A stretch of 64,000 nt of DNA from contig NC_088307.1 in assembly GCF_032854445.1 (NCBI RefSeq), forward strand, positions 6,460,017 through 6,524,016, written 5' to 3'. The notes under the pieces were generated by a model. The model saw nothing but the letters and a program-made list of their open reading frames with translations. It made no database searches and had not been told where the DNA came from. Of the stretch, positions 52,848 through 64,000 are shown piece after piece (the first letter of the stretch is position 1; the number at the start of each line of letters is the position of its first letter). Source of the stretch: Liolophura sinensis (lineage: Eukaryota > Mollusca > Polyplacophora > Chitonida > Chitonidae). Both the position numbers and the translations under genes were made by a program.

Positions 52848-55709
52848 GTGATTTTCAAATTGACTGATGGAAGCCAGCAAACAGGCGGGTGGTCAGTTGT
52901 CACGAACAAGAGGACTCGAGATGTGCGACTACAAGGAATAAGAAGTCCACAGAATGGAAAGTCAGTTGGCCGGAATATCGACGGTGAAACTACTGTGGGG
53001 GCGGCCTCAGCCATAGGAGAAATGACGCAAGACACAGGTGAGAACGAGCGCACCTTGGTTTGCTCGCAGTCTTCTGAGAGTTTGTTACAGCCTTCTACAT
53101 CTGCAAGGCGACGAATAAACCTGTGCCGAATTTGTCTTGTGCAAGAAGAAAGGTGCCTAACAACAAGCCGAACAATAGAGCGCAATAAAATAACTTTCTT
53201 TCTCATAATGGTGCTGATTACGTTACTCAACTGTAATGGTTTAGGAGCTGAAAATAAGTTCGAACGCCTGTATAACGGACTGAATGGAGATATAATTTGC
53301 CTGCAAGAAACTCACTTCGATGATGAAATCGTAAGTAAAGTACAACGGTCAATTGAAGGCAAAGTCTACGCCAGTAGCTCGCTAACTGCACAAAAGGGGT
53401 TGCCATTATTATTACCAATTCCCTTATAGACAAAGTTATGGGTGTAACATCTGATAATGAGGGACGAATAATTCACTTGATTTTGGAGATAGAAGACAAA
53501 ATGATAGATATGGTACATGTTTACGTTCCTAATAGTATAGCAGAGCGATATGATTTTTTAAAGAAGTGGATATATTTCTTACAGGGAATTTTAAAATATT
53601 CGTTCGGGATTGCAGTGTGGTTTTCCAGTCAAGAGATAGGGCATCTAAGCGCCTCGAAAATGGTAAGTCCAGGAGGCAATTACAAGAGTTCATGTCAAGG
53701 CATAATCTAGTTGATATTTGGCGTGAAAGAAAACCCGGAAGAGTAATGCTTACGTGGCACAGAACTGTTGAAAATGCTTTGCGCCAGAGCCGCGTGGATC
53801 ACGTTAATCTCCAGGGAAATTGTTGTCAGTTGTAAACCTGTATATATGAATAATACATCCTTTAGTCACCATGCTGTACTCTGTACTATATGAAGTGTGA
53901 TTTTTCACTGGTTGAAATCGGTCCTGGTCTGTATTGTCTTAACGATAGGTTACTGGAAGATGATGAATTTTGCACCAAGGTGAGACGATGTATAAATGAG
54001 CAGTTAACATGTCCATTATATTTTCTTTCTTTATTTGACTGGTGTTTTACGCCGTACTCAAGAATATTTCACTTATACGACGGCGGCCAGCATTATGGTG
54101 GGTGGAAACCGGGCAGAGCCCGGGGGAAACCCACGACCATCCGCAGGTTGAGAGGAAGCCAGCATGAGCTGGACGTGAGCTCACAGCGACCGCATTGGTG
54201 GGAGGCTCCTAGGTCATTACGCTGCGCTAGCGCGCTAAACAACTGATCCCCGGAGGCCCCTTGTGAGTTTGTATGATAAGGCGTCTAAGGCAAAAGTAAA
54301 TATTGATAAGTGACAGATATTACCTACGTGTACAGACTGCCAGGATCGTACAATTGAGGGTATTCCCGTGGTTAATCACAGTATCTGTGTACTAGGTTTT
54401 CAGATCGGGCCTGATTAAACAGCATGTTATGTAGAAAACTGGAACAAAGGCATAAACAAAGTCAAGTCTGTGCTACACCTATGGGAACAAACGGGACTAT
54501 CGCTAAATGGGAGAGTCGCAGTTATTACAACTTTATTGATATCTAGATTGTGGTATTGTATGGCTGTTTGTGCCGGTTCCAGAGAAATGTATTAATGATC
54601 TTGAAGCCGTATGTGTAGATTTTCTGTGGTCTCAGCGGTGACATCTGATAGCACATGGAGTTGTTGTTAACTCTTTTAAAAAACGGTGGCTTAAATATGC
54701 CAGACACTGCAACCAAGGTTTCGCCTCAAAATGTTGGGTCGTTTTTTTAATCAGAATTATCGAGCAGTGTTGAAAGAGTTTTTTTCCCCCATATTTTCTG
54801 TCAAAATGGTATTCCTTGTCAGAGACGTATTCTATAAATAATTGCTTGATGTCTTACCAGAGTGTTACAAGGAGTTCTTTTTACCATGGACAAAAGTATG
54901 ACTTGAACTGTGTATTGAGAGCCGGGAACAGGTACCCAGCCAACTGTTATTTTTTAATGCCAATAGGCGTTTGTTTTATAAACTGTTTATCAAATCCAAG
55001 CTGCTTTGTGTGCGGGATTTTTTTATATGAATGCATTCCCGGATTCCTGCCAGAGGTAGCTATCAGAAAAATTGTGTCAGAGACATTCCCTGAGGCTGAC
55101 CTTGCACAGATAAACACCATACACAGAATGATTAAAGAGACTATTCCACCGCGATGATTCACAGTAGTAGATGACAATGGTACTGCTTGTACATCAAGTA
55201 GAAGAAGGGACGTAGTACGCCAGTTTCAGTCTTGAAAAACAAGCAATTTTATAAGCTACTTTCATAGAAAGGTAGGTAGAGTCTGCCTCAGTTCGACACT
55301 GGTTAAGGGTTTTAGTAACATTGAAGTCGATCATTTATGGAGTTGTATTTTATTACCTGGAAAGGGGCCTGATTGTACTCTGCTGGATTGTAAAATTTGT
55401 CATAATTCTGTGTATACAGTAGAGATCCTTTTCAAAATAGGGTATGTGAATAGCTATTTGTGTCTTCTTTGTGAAACGGATATGGAATAAGTTTTTCACT
55501 TAATAATCCATTGTCCTGTGTTAACCCAATTTATAAAATATGTTGGTGATATTACTAAAACTTTGCTCAGACAAATGCCTATGAGTGTCAGTTTTGAATG
55601 TATGTTGCTCTTTGGGTACCCATTGCGACATGCAAAACGGTGTTTTCATTTTCTAAACATTGTCCAAAGCTCTGCTGGACTAGCTATATGGAAACAGAGG
55701 GTTTTGTGA
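52848..55709 (+). pseudogene. LINE ORF2 remnant, copy D
   Basis: Endonuclease N-terminus at 52848-53429; middle at 53438-53710 (MVHVYVPNSIAERYDFLKKW); C-terminal end at 53566-53835 (LVDIWRERKPGRVMLTWHR to QSRVDHV). In this copy the TWHR tryptophan codon is intact where A, B, C and E have a stop. The RT core is lost; C-terminal fragments run to 55709. Confidence 0.72.
54022..54261 (-). mobile_element. Hybrid SINE family A at recombination point, copy D
   Basis: Same mismatched flanks as in copy C (S1 target left, S2 target right). Confidence 0.88.
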
Positions 55710-56333
55710 CAAGTTAACAAACGGATCCTGTGTGTTGAAAAAAATTGTCACAGCTCTTCTTTACAGTAAAGTTAAAGAGGCACACGTTTACCATAACAAC
55801 AAGAGTAAGATATCCAACTTAATTGCAAAATATATCTAACACAAACCATTTTTTAAAATAAATGACACAGATGATGTTCAGGTCTTTCGATAAATACATA
55901 TAGTATGTATACCCATGCAAGTGTGGTAATATACATGTATATGCTTGATCTATGTGTATAATTTTTGTGTGTATATTTTGATATATCCCTCTTCCATGGC
56001 TATATCTGTGATATTCTTATTTTTTTAACCATTGCCACGATTTTGGATATGCACAATCCTGTATTTCTGTACGAACAGAAATACTGATTTTTTCAAAAGA
56101 AAAAAAAATAATAAAGAGTGCTAGATTAACATGCGGGGGTACCGGACCGGGTTGTCCAAACAACTTTTCCAGCAATTAGTGCAAAGTATAGTGTTGAATC
56201 CTAGTTTCAGCTTTTAGAAAACAAAAGGAATTTTATTTTGAAATTTCACAGGCCAATAGATTTTCGCTGATACCTGTGTTTTTAGCAGATATGAGGCTAG
56301 ATGTTGTGCTTAATAGACTACATTAACCAACAA

Positions 56334-56406
56334 GGGGAGCTAACTCAGATGGTAGAGCGCTCCCTTAGCATACCTCCCTTAGCGGTATCTGATGCCCGGG
56401 TTCTCG
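56334..56406 (+). pseudogene. tRNA-Ala(AGC)-like relic
   Basis: Copy of 44276-44348 at the 12,058-bp offset. Confidence 0.75.
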
Positions 56407-56650
56407 GGTAGGTAAAGTTTTTCTGATCGTTTTCCACACCGCTTCAAGTGAGTTTATCCGTCCATCCTATACACCAAATATTTAAGAAAGATTATTTCTT
56501 AACAACCACAAGTTTCGTAGTGATGGGAAAATATGTGGAAAGCTTTTCATTGGGTGGGGGTGGGGGTGGGGGTGGGGGTGGGGGTGGGGGCTGCAGTTAG
56601 CGCAAAGTCCACTCTGGAAAGTAATTTCAGCTTTTAGAAAACATAAGAGG

Positions 56651-56710
56651 TTTACATGGTAGAGCGCGCTTTGCATGCCAGCGGTACTGGGATCGATGCC
56701 CGGCCTTTCC
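56651..56710 (+). pseudogene. tRNA-Ala(UGC)-like relic, 5' end missing
   Basis: Copy of 44593-44652, after the (GGGGGT)n tract at 56552-56593. Confidence 0.75.
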
Positions 56711-56903
56711 AAACAACTTTTACTGCAATTAGCGCACGGTTCACATTTATATAGTAGTTTTAGGCTTTAGATAAAATAAGGAAGTTTGTTGTTTTTAGAA
56801 TCACAGGCCAACCAATATATATATATTTTTTCACTCAGAACTTTCTTATCAGCAGGCCTTAGGCTAGAATGTTGTCCTTAATACATACCACATAACACAA
56901 CAA

Positions 56904-56975
56904 GGGGAGCTAGCTCAGATGGTAGAGCGCTCGCTTAGCATGCGAGAGGTACCGGGATCGATGCCCGGGTTCTCC
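56904..56975 (+). tRNA. tRNA-Ala(AGC), intact
   Basis: Identical to 44846-44917; complete cloverleaf, anticodon AGC, downstream TTTTT. Confidence 0.9.
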
Positions 56976-57165
56976 AAGTAGTACATTATTTTTGATCGTG
57001 TTGCACACCGTTGCAAGAAAGCCTACTTGTCCAAACCGTTCACCAAATGCAATGTTTATAATGACTGAAAATCCAGGTACATAGGTGTGCAGCACCACAT
57101 CCTATTTTCCTTAACAGCCACAAGTTCCGTCTTAGTCATATTGGGATACGTGGAAAGCTCTTGAT

Positions 57166-57237
57166 GGGGGGCTAGCTCACATGGTAGAACGCTCGCTTTG
57201 CATGCGAGAGGCACTGGGATCGATGCCCGGGCTCTCC
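57166..57237 (+). tRNA. tRNA-Ala(UGC), slightly degenerate
   Basis: Copy of 45108-45179 with the same D-stem mismatch. Confidence 0.65.
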
Positions 57238-57759
57238 AAACAACATTTACTGCAATGAGCTCAAAGTTCTCTTTTGAATAGTAGTTTCAGCTTGTAGAAA
57301 CATAAACAAGTTTATTTTGAAATTTCACCGGCCAATGTATTTTCGCTGATATCTTTGTTTTCAGCAGGTCTTAGGCTAGATGTTGTTCTTAATACATACT
57401 ACATTAACAAACAAGCGGAGCCACAAGGAGACAGGTAGTGATGAGGCTGCGAGTGACGCCCCTTGGCCTTGCTAGGCATCCGTGCCAGCTGCCGGCATAG
57501 ACAGGTCCACATTTTGATGCTCAACCTATGTCAAGATTTTTATGGCCTCTTTTTAACAGGCTGGGCCAGGCATGCACCAAAGCTTATTGGCCACGGAATG
57601 TTTGGGACTGAGCTACAGCGCTAAACTTTAACATTGTCGCATACTGGAAATAATGGGGATATGGGGCCATTTTGCTGAACAGCCACAAGTTTCGTCGTAC
57701 TGATATGAAGAGATTTTAAAAGGTTCTCATGGTGTTTAAGGGGAGAGGGGGGGGGGGGG

Positions 57760-57827
57760 CGTCGTAGTTTACATGGTAGAGCGCGCTTTGGATGCAAGCG
57801 GTACCGGGATCGATGCCCGGCCTTTCC
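57760..57827 (+). pseudogene. tRNA-Ala(UGC)-like relic
   Basis: Copy of 45702-45769, including the 13-base G run before it. Confidence 0.7.
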
Positions 57828-58015
57828 AAACAACTTTTATTGGAATAAGCTCAAAGTTCACTTTTAGATAGTAGTTTCAAGCTTTAGAAAACATAAGAGG
57901 GTTTTTCTAGATTTGCAGGCCAAGCAATATATATATAATTTTCCACTCATTCTTTTTCTCTTAGCAGGCCTTAGGCTAGAAGGTTGTCCTTAATGTACAC
58001 TACATACCCCAGCAA

Positions 58016-58087
58016 GTGGAGCTAGCTCAAATGGTAGAGCGCTCGCTTAGCATGCGAGATGTACCGGTATCGATGCCCGGGTTCTTC
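58016..58087 (+). pseudogene. tRNA-Ala(AGC), damaged
   Basis: Copy of 45958-46029 with the same acceptor and T-stem mismatches. Confidence 0.65.
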
Positions 58088-58277
58088 AAGTAGTACACTG
58101 TTTTTGATCGTGTTGCACACCGTTTCAAGAAAGCCTACTCGTCCAAACTATTCACCAATTGTGATGTTTATAATTACTGAGAAGCCAGGTACTTCAGCGT
58201 GCACCACCACATCCTATTTTCCTTAACAGCCACAAGTTTCGTCTTAGTCATATGGGGATACGTAGAAAATTCTTCAT

Positions 58278-58349
58278 GGGGGGCTAGCTCACATGGTAGA
58301 GCGCTCGCTTTGCATGCGAGAGGTACCGGGATCGATGCCCGGGCTCTCC
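58278..58349 (+). tRNA. tRNA-Ala(UGC), intact
   Basis: Identical to 46220-46291; all stems pair, anticodon UGC. Confidence 0.9.
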
Positions 58350-58526
58350 AAACAACATTTACTGCAATAAGCTCAAATTTCTCTTTTAAATAGTAGTTTC
58401 AGCTTTTAGAAACATAAGCAAGTTTATTTTGAAATTTCACCGGCAAATATATTTTCGCTGATAGCTGTCTTATCAGCAGGTGTTAGCCTAGATGTTCTTC
58501 TGAATATATACCACTTCAGCCAACAC

Positions 58527-58561
58527 GAGGAACCAGTTCAGATGGTAGATCGATCGCTTAG
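58527..58561 (+). pseudogene. 5' half of tRNA-Ala(AGC), cut by LINE copy E
   Basis: Same break point as the other copies. Confidence 0.8.
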
Positions 58562-58825
58562 ATTAGGGAAGTCAGTGCTGACAGCCGAGGTGATCGGACG
58601 TGTTTACAGCATAGTCCGGAGCATAACATTGGTTGTTGTTGTAGTTCTGCTGAATAATTGTAACTGGGGTTTCCTGGTTTTTCCAGGAGCCACGATGATC
58701 ACACCCGGGGGCTATGGGCCACAAGGAAGGGGAAGAAAGTATTAAAAGGAATTTTCACTTATTGTTGATATTGGAGACACCGCGAAAATTTCTGCCGAGA
58801 AAGTGATTCGAGTCGTGGAGGAGGT

Positions 58826-59508
58826 GTGTTGGACATGAACGCCTTACTCGTCTGTGTACCTAAAGGAGCTGTAAAATACGAGCTAACACCAGTAGACAAA
58901 GCATCTAGTGATTTGCTGGGTGATGGACGTGAAATTGACGGTCAGTTCTGTGCGTGTACGGGTGTGACACAGAGAGTTCTTGTCGTGTCGTTTTTACATC
59001 AATCTGCATATGTGGATAAAGATGAAATAGTGAAGAAACTGGAGGAATTTGGCGTAGAAATCTTTTCAGATAATAAAAGAAGGTTTTATCCTGGCACCAA
59101 AGAGAATGACGGCACAAGGTACCATCTCTACCATACGCCTCGAAAGTTTCATCTGGAGACAGTGCGGATTTTTTCAGAATTGTTCACGATAATGAGCAGA
59201 AGGTGTGTTCATTGTGTTTGGCAAAGGACCATATATTTCGTCAGTGCCCAGACTTTAGGTGCTACACATGCGTAGAGCAAGGACATGTAGCCCGTGCATG
59301 CCATGCGGACAGATCTAATGGGTGTCACCAATATGGGAGGAAGTGCTATTGTTTATTGTGTGTTCAAAGGACTATAGCTGTGACACGAACTCCGGACTTT
59401 GCATGTGAGCGCTGTGGTCTGGAATACTGCGAGTGTGCAGAGCCGGAAAGCCTTCAGTCAGTGCCCCCTTCGACTGCCAACCTAAAGTCACAGTGGCGTG
59501 GACCATAA
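58826..59508 (+). pseudogene. LINE ORF1 remnant, copy E
   Basis: Same protein fragments as copy C: open 58826-59275, knuckle frame 59203-59508. Confidence 0.72.
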
Positions 59509-59608
59509 TAAAAGAGTGCAAATGGAAAGGGAGGCGAGTGGTAGGCTAGACCAGAGCATGCTCGACAGTACCCCCAAGCAATGGTACGGTAGATGAATGT
59601 AAAAACAG

Positions 59609-62261
59609 GTGATTTTCAAATTGACCGACGGAAGCCAGCAAACAGACGGGTGGTCAGTTGTCACGAACAAGAGGACTCGAGATGTGCGACTACAAGGAAT
59701 AAGAAGTCCACAGAATGGAAAGTCAGTTGGCCGGAATATCGACGGTGAAACTACTGTGGGGGCGGCCTCAGTCATAGGAGAAATGACGCAAGACACAGGT
59801 GAGAACGAGCGCACCTTGGTTTGCTCGCAGTCTTCTGAGAGTTTGTTACAGCCTTCTACATCTGCAAGGCGACGAACAAACCTATGCCGAATTTGTCTTG
59901 TGCAAGAAGAAATGTGCCTAACAACAAGCCGAACAATAGAGCGCAATAAAATAACTTTCTTTCTCATAATGGTGCTGATTACGTTACTCAACTGTAATGG
60001 TTTAGGAGCTGAAAATCAGTTCGAACGCCTGTATAACGGACTGAATGGAGATATAATTTGCCTGCAAGAAACTCACTTCGATGATGAAATCGTAAGTAAA
60101 GTACAACGGTCAATTGAAGGCAAAGTCTACGCCAATAGCTCGCTAACTGCACAAAAAGGGTTGCCAAATGGTAAGTCCAGGAGGCAATTACAAGAGTTCA
60201 TGTCAAGGCATAATCTAGTTGATATTTGGCGTGAAAGAAAACCCGGAAGAGTAATGCTTACGTAGCACAGAACTGTTGAAAATGCTTTGCGCCAGAGCCG
60301 CATGGATCACGTTAATCTCCAGGGAAATTGTTGTCAGTTGTAAACCTGTATATATGAATAATACATCCTTTAGTCACCATGCTGTACTCTGTACTATATG
60401 AAGTGTGATTTTTCACCGGTTGAAATCGGTCCTGGTCTGTATTGTCTTAACGATAGGTTGCTGGAAGATGATGAATTTTGCACCAAGGTGAGACGATGTA
60501 TAAATGAGCAGTTAACATGTCCATTATATTTTATTTCTTTATTTGACTGGTGTTTTACGCCGTACTCAAGAATATTTCACTTATACGACGGCGGCCAGCA
60601 TTATGGTGGGTGGAAACCGGGCAGAGCCCGGGGGAAACCCACGACCATCCGCAGGTTGAGAGGAAGCCAGCATGAGCTGGACGTGAGCTCACAGCGACCG
60701 CATTGGTGGGAGGCTCCTGGGTCATTACGCTGCGCTAGCGCGCTAAACAACTGATCCCCGGAGGCCCCTTGTGAGTTTGTATGATAAGGCGTCTAAGGCA
60801 AAAGTAAATATTGATAAGTGACAGATATTACCTACGTGTACAGACTGCCAGGATCGTACAATTGAGGGTATTCCCGTGGTTAATCACAGTATCTGTGTAC
60901 TAGGTTTTCAGATCGGGCCTGATTAAACAGCATGTTATGTAGAAAACTGGAACAAAGGCATAAACAAAGTCAAGTCTATGCTACACCTATGGGAACAAAC
61001 GGGACTATCGCTAAATGGGAGAGTCGCAGTTATTACAACTTTATTGATATCTAGATTGTGGTATTGAATGGCTGTTTGTGGCGGTTCCAGAGAAATGTAT
61101 TAATGATCTTGAAGCCGTATGTGTAGATTTTCTGTGGTCTCAGCGGTGACATCTGATAGCACATGGAGTTGTTGTTAACTCTTTTAAAAAACGGTGGCTT
61201 AAATATGCCAGACACTGCAACCAAGGTTTCGCCTCAAAATGTTGGGTCGTTTTTTAAATCAGAATTATTGAGCAGTGTTGAAAGAGTTTTTTCCCCCCAT
61301 ATTTTCTGTCAAAATGGTATTCCTTGTCAGAGACGTATTCTATAAATAATTGCTTGATGTCTTACCAGAGAGTTACAAGGAGTTCTTTTTACCATGGACA
61401 AAAGTATGACTTGAACTGTGTATTGAGAGCCGGGAACAGGTCCCCAGCCAACTGTTATTTTTAAATGCCAATATGAAGCTTAATGGTAGGCGTTTGTTTT
61501 ATAAACTGTTTATCAAATCCAAGCTGCTTTGTGTGCGGGATTTTTTTTATATGAATGCATTCCCGGTTTCCTGCCAGAGGTAGCTATCAGAAAAATTGTG
61601 TCAGAGACATTCCCTGAGGCTGACCTTGCACAGATAAACACCATACACAGAATGATTAAAGAGACTATTCCATCGCGATGATTCACAATAGTAGATGACA
61701 ATGCTACTGCTTGTACATCAAGTAGAAATATTTGCCGCGAACCAAAACTAAATATTAAGGGACGTAGTACGCCAGTTTCAGTCTTGAAAAACAAGCAATT
61801 TTATAAGCTACTTTCATAGAAACGTAGGTAGAGTCTGCCTCAGTTCGGCACTGGTTAAGGGTTTTAGTAACATTGAAGTCGATCATTTATGGAGTTGTAT
61901 TTTATTACCTGGAAAGGGGCCTGATTGTACTCTGCTGGATTGTAAAATTTGTCATAATTCTGTGTATACAATAGAGATGCTTTTCAAAATAGGGTATGTG
62001 GATAGCTATCTGTGTCTTCTTTGTGAAACGCATATGGAATAAGTTTTTCACTTAATGATCCATTGTCCTGTGTTAACCCAATTTATAAAATATGTTGGTG
62101 ATATTACTGAAACTTTGCTCAGACAAATGCCTATGAGTGTCAGTTTTGAATGTATGTTGCTCTTTGGGTACCCATTGCGACATGCAAAACGGTGTTTTCA
62201 TTTTCTAAACATTGTCCAAAGCTCTGCTGGACTAGCTATATGGAAACAGAGGGTTTTGTGA
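59609..62261 (+). pseudogene. LINE ORF2 remnant, copy E
   Basis: Same as copy C, including the 218-codon fused frame (59609-60265) and the C-terminal fragment ending at 62261. Confidence 0.72.
60530..60769 (-). mobile_element. Hybrid SINE family A at recombination point, copy E
   Basis: Twin of 48472-48711, with S1-type left flank and S2-type right flank. Confidence 0.88.
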
Positions 62262-62872
62262 CTAGTTAACAAACGGATCCTATGTGTTGAAAAAAATTTT
62301 CAAAGCTCTTCTTTACAGTAAAGTTAAAGAGGCACACGTTTACCATAACAACAAGAGTAAGATATCCAACTTAACTGCAAAATATATCTAATACAAACCA
62401 TTTTTTTAAATAAATGACAGGTCAGGTCTTTCGATAAATACATATAGTATGTATACCCAGGCAAGTGTGGTAATATATATGCTTGATCTATGTGTATAAT
62501 TTTTGTGTGTATATTTTGATATATCCCTCTTCCATGGCTATATCTGTGATATTCTTATTTTTTTAACCATAGCCACGATTTTAGATATACACAAACCTGT
62601 ATTTCTGTACGAACAGAAATACTGATTTTTTCAAAAGAAAAAAAAATAATAAAGAGTGCTAGATTAACATGCAAGGGGTGCCGGACCGGGTTGTCCAAAC
62701 AACTTTTCCAGCAATTAGTGCAAAGTATAGTGTTGAATCCTAGTTTCAGCTTTTAGAAAACAAAAGGAATTTTATTTTGAAATTTCACAGGCCAATAGAT
62801 TTTCGCTGATACCTGTGTTTTTAGCAGATATGAGGCGATATGTTGTGCTTAATAGACTACATTAACCAACAA

Positions 62873-62945
62873 GGGGAGCTAACTCAGATGGTAGAGCGCT
62901 TCCCTTAGCATACCTCCCTTAGAGGTATCTGATGCCCGGGTTCTC
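62873..62945 (+). pseudogene. tRNA-Ala(AGC)-like relic
   Basis: Twin of 50815-50887. Confidence 0.7.
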
Positions 62946-63311
62946 GGGTAGGTAAAGTTTTTCTGATCGTTTTCCACACCGCTTCAAGTGAGTTTATCCG
63001 TCCATCCTATACACCAAATATTTAAGAAAGATTATTTCTTAACAACCACAAGTTTCGTCGCAGTGATGGGAGAATATGTGGAAAGCTTTTCATTGGGTGG
63101 GATGTGGGGGTGGGGGCTGCAGTTAGCGCAAAGTCCACTCTGGAAAGTAATTTTTTATATAGTAGTTTCAGGCTTTAGATAACATAAGGAAGTTTGTTGT
63201 TTTTAGAATCACAGGCCAACCAATATATATATATTTTTTCACTCAGAACTTTCTTATCAGCAGACCTTAGGCTAGAATGTTGTCCTTAATACATAGCACA
63301 TCAAACAACAC

Positions 63312-63383
63312 GGGGAGCTAGATCAGATGGTAGAGCGCTCGCTTAGCATGCGAGAGGTACCGGGATCGATGCCCGGGTTCTCC
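63312..63383 (+). tRNA. tRNA-Ala(AGC), one D-stem mismatch
   Basis: Twin of 51254-51325; GATC replaces GCTC in the D stem. Confidence 0.65.
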
Positions 63384-63574
63384 AAGTAGCAGATTGTTTT
63401 TGATCGTGTTGCACACCGTTTCAAGAAAGCCTACTCGTCCAAACCATTCACCAATTCTGATGTTTATAATGACTGAGAAGCCAGGTACATAAGTGTGCAG
63501 CACCACATCCTATTTTTCTTAACAGCCACAAGGTTCGTCTTACTCATATGGGGATACGTGGAAAATTCTTCATG

Positions 63575-63646
63575 GGGGGGCTAGCTCACATGGTAGAGCG
63601 CTCGCTTTGCATTTGAGAGATACCCGGATCGTTGCCCGGGCTCTCC
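63575..63646 (+). pseudogene. tRNA-Ala(UGC), damaged
   Basis: Twin of 51517-51588, with the same anticodon-stem and T-arm changes. Confidence 0.65.
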
Positions 63647-63823
63647 AAACAACATTTACTGCAATCAGGGCAAAGTTCTCTTTTGAATAGTAGTTTCAGC
63701 TTGTAGAAACATGAGGAAATTTGTTTTGAAATTTCACCGACCAATATATTTTCGCTGATACCTGTCTTATCAGCAGGTGTTAGGCTAGATGTTCTCCTGA
63801 ATACATACCACTTCAGCCAACAC

Positions 63824-63858
63824 GAGGAACCAGTTCAGATGGTAGATCGATCGCTTAG
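63824..63858 (+). pseudogene. 5' half of tRNA-Ala(AGC), cut by LINE copy F
   Basis: Same break point as the other copies. Confidence 0.8.
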
Positions 63859-64000
63859 ATTAGGGAAGTCAGTGCTGACAGCCGAGGTGATCGGACGTGT
63901 TTACAGCATAGTCCGGAGCATAACATTGGTTGTTGTTGTAGTTCTGCTGAATAATTGCAACTGGGGGTTCCTGGTTTTTTCCAGGAGCCACGATGATCAC
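63859..64000 (+). mobile_element. LINE copy F, start only
   Basis: The first 142 bp of a sixth LINE copy, matching the start of copy D, cut by the window end. It shows that the array continues. Confidence 0.8.

Larger units (their letters stand above)
51801..56129 (+). mobile_element. LINE copy D, RT segment deleted
   Basis: About 4.3 kb. It has the hybrid SINE (54022-54261) like copy C but keeps the whole endonuclease region, and the Tc1/mariner target site is empty at 53536. It is therefore an intermediate between copy B and copies C/E. Confidence 0.82.
58562..62667 (+). mobile_element. LINE copy E (twin of copy C)
   Basis: Every open frame and lesion I compared is the same as in copy C, at an offset of 12,058 bp. 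This includes the hybrid SINE and the endonuclease deletion. Confidence 0.85.
29447..64000. repeat. tRNA-Ala / LINE tandem array
   Basis: At least 34.5 kb of head-to-tail blocks, each made of a LINE copy plus a run of tRNA-Ala genes and relics with conserved spacers. LINE copies start at 29605, 37181, 46504, 51801, 58562 and 63859. Spacer 1 (with ttttgaaatttcaccggcc and ttcgctgata) always precedes an AGC-type tRNA. Spacer 2 (with tttttgatcgtgttgcacac and cttaacagccacaag) always precedes a UGC-type tRNA. The array runs off the window. Confidence 0.85.

Noticed and set aside
29447-64000. CRISPR-like or prokaryotic repeat system, because of regular repeats and spacers
   Set aside because: The repeats are tRNA genes with long conserved spacers in an intron-containing animal genome; no cas-like genes.

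Overview
The window looks like nuclear DNA of a lophotrochozoan animal, most likely a mollusc; I cannot name the species. The reasons are intron-containing animal genes, many tRNA-headed SINEs with AAATAAAT or CACTCACTC tails of the kind known from mollusc genomes, an APE-type LINE with an ORF1 resembling the Tx1/L1 group, and a Tc1/mariner transposon. There is no sign of operons, CRISPR arrays or bacterial genes.

Region 1 (1 to about 6.5 kb, + strand) holds the last six exons of a CIZ1-like nuclear zinc-finger gene. It carries two matrin/U1-type zinc fingers, an acidic stretch and a basic C-terminus. One intron is filled by an 89-bp minisatellite that contains a 442-bp higher-order duplication. 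Region 2 (about 6.5 to 17.4 kb) has no gene I can support. It contains several minisatellites (about 48, 18 and 72-100 bp units), a long CTGT/CTGCC tract, and a second SINE family whose body has apparently spawned a local tandem repeat.

Region 3 (17.4 to 27.8 kb, - strand) is a complete six-exon prostaglandin E synthase 2 gene (PTGES2) of 403 codons. All its splice sites and phases fit. Intron 5 is mostly a 41-bp minisatellite of about 36 copies. The upstream region has two CACGTG E-boxes and an inverted CCAAT box.

Region 4 (about 29.45 kb to the window end) is the unusual part. It is a tandem array in which tRNA-Ala(AGC) and tRNA-Ala(UGC) genes or pseudogenes alternate every 250 to 350 bp. 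Six times the array is interrupted by a LINE. In every case the LINE starts in the anticodon loop of an AGC-type tRNA gene and ends beside the 3' half of a UGC-type gene. The LINE copies (A to F) share old lesions and SINE insertions, so most of the multiplication happened by duplication of LINE plus tRNA blocks rather than by fresh retrotransposition. Copy A has its own SINE with a perfect target duplication. Copy B carries a Tc1/mariner transposon. Copies C, D and E share a deletion made by recombination between two SINEs. The stretch from about 44.09 kb onward repeats at a period of 12,058 bp with no difference in the stretches I compared, which means either a very recent duplication or an assembly artefact. 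Five of the tRNA genes fold as intact cloverleaves, so the array may still supply alanine tRNA while the LINEs in it are dead.
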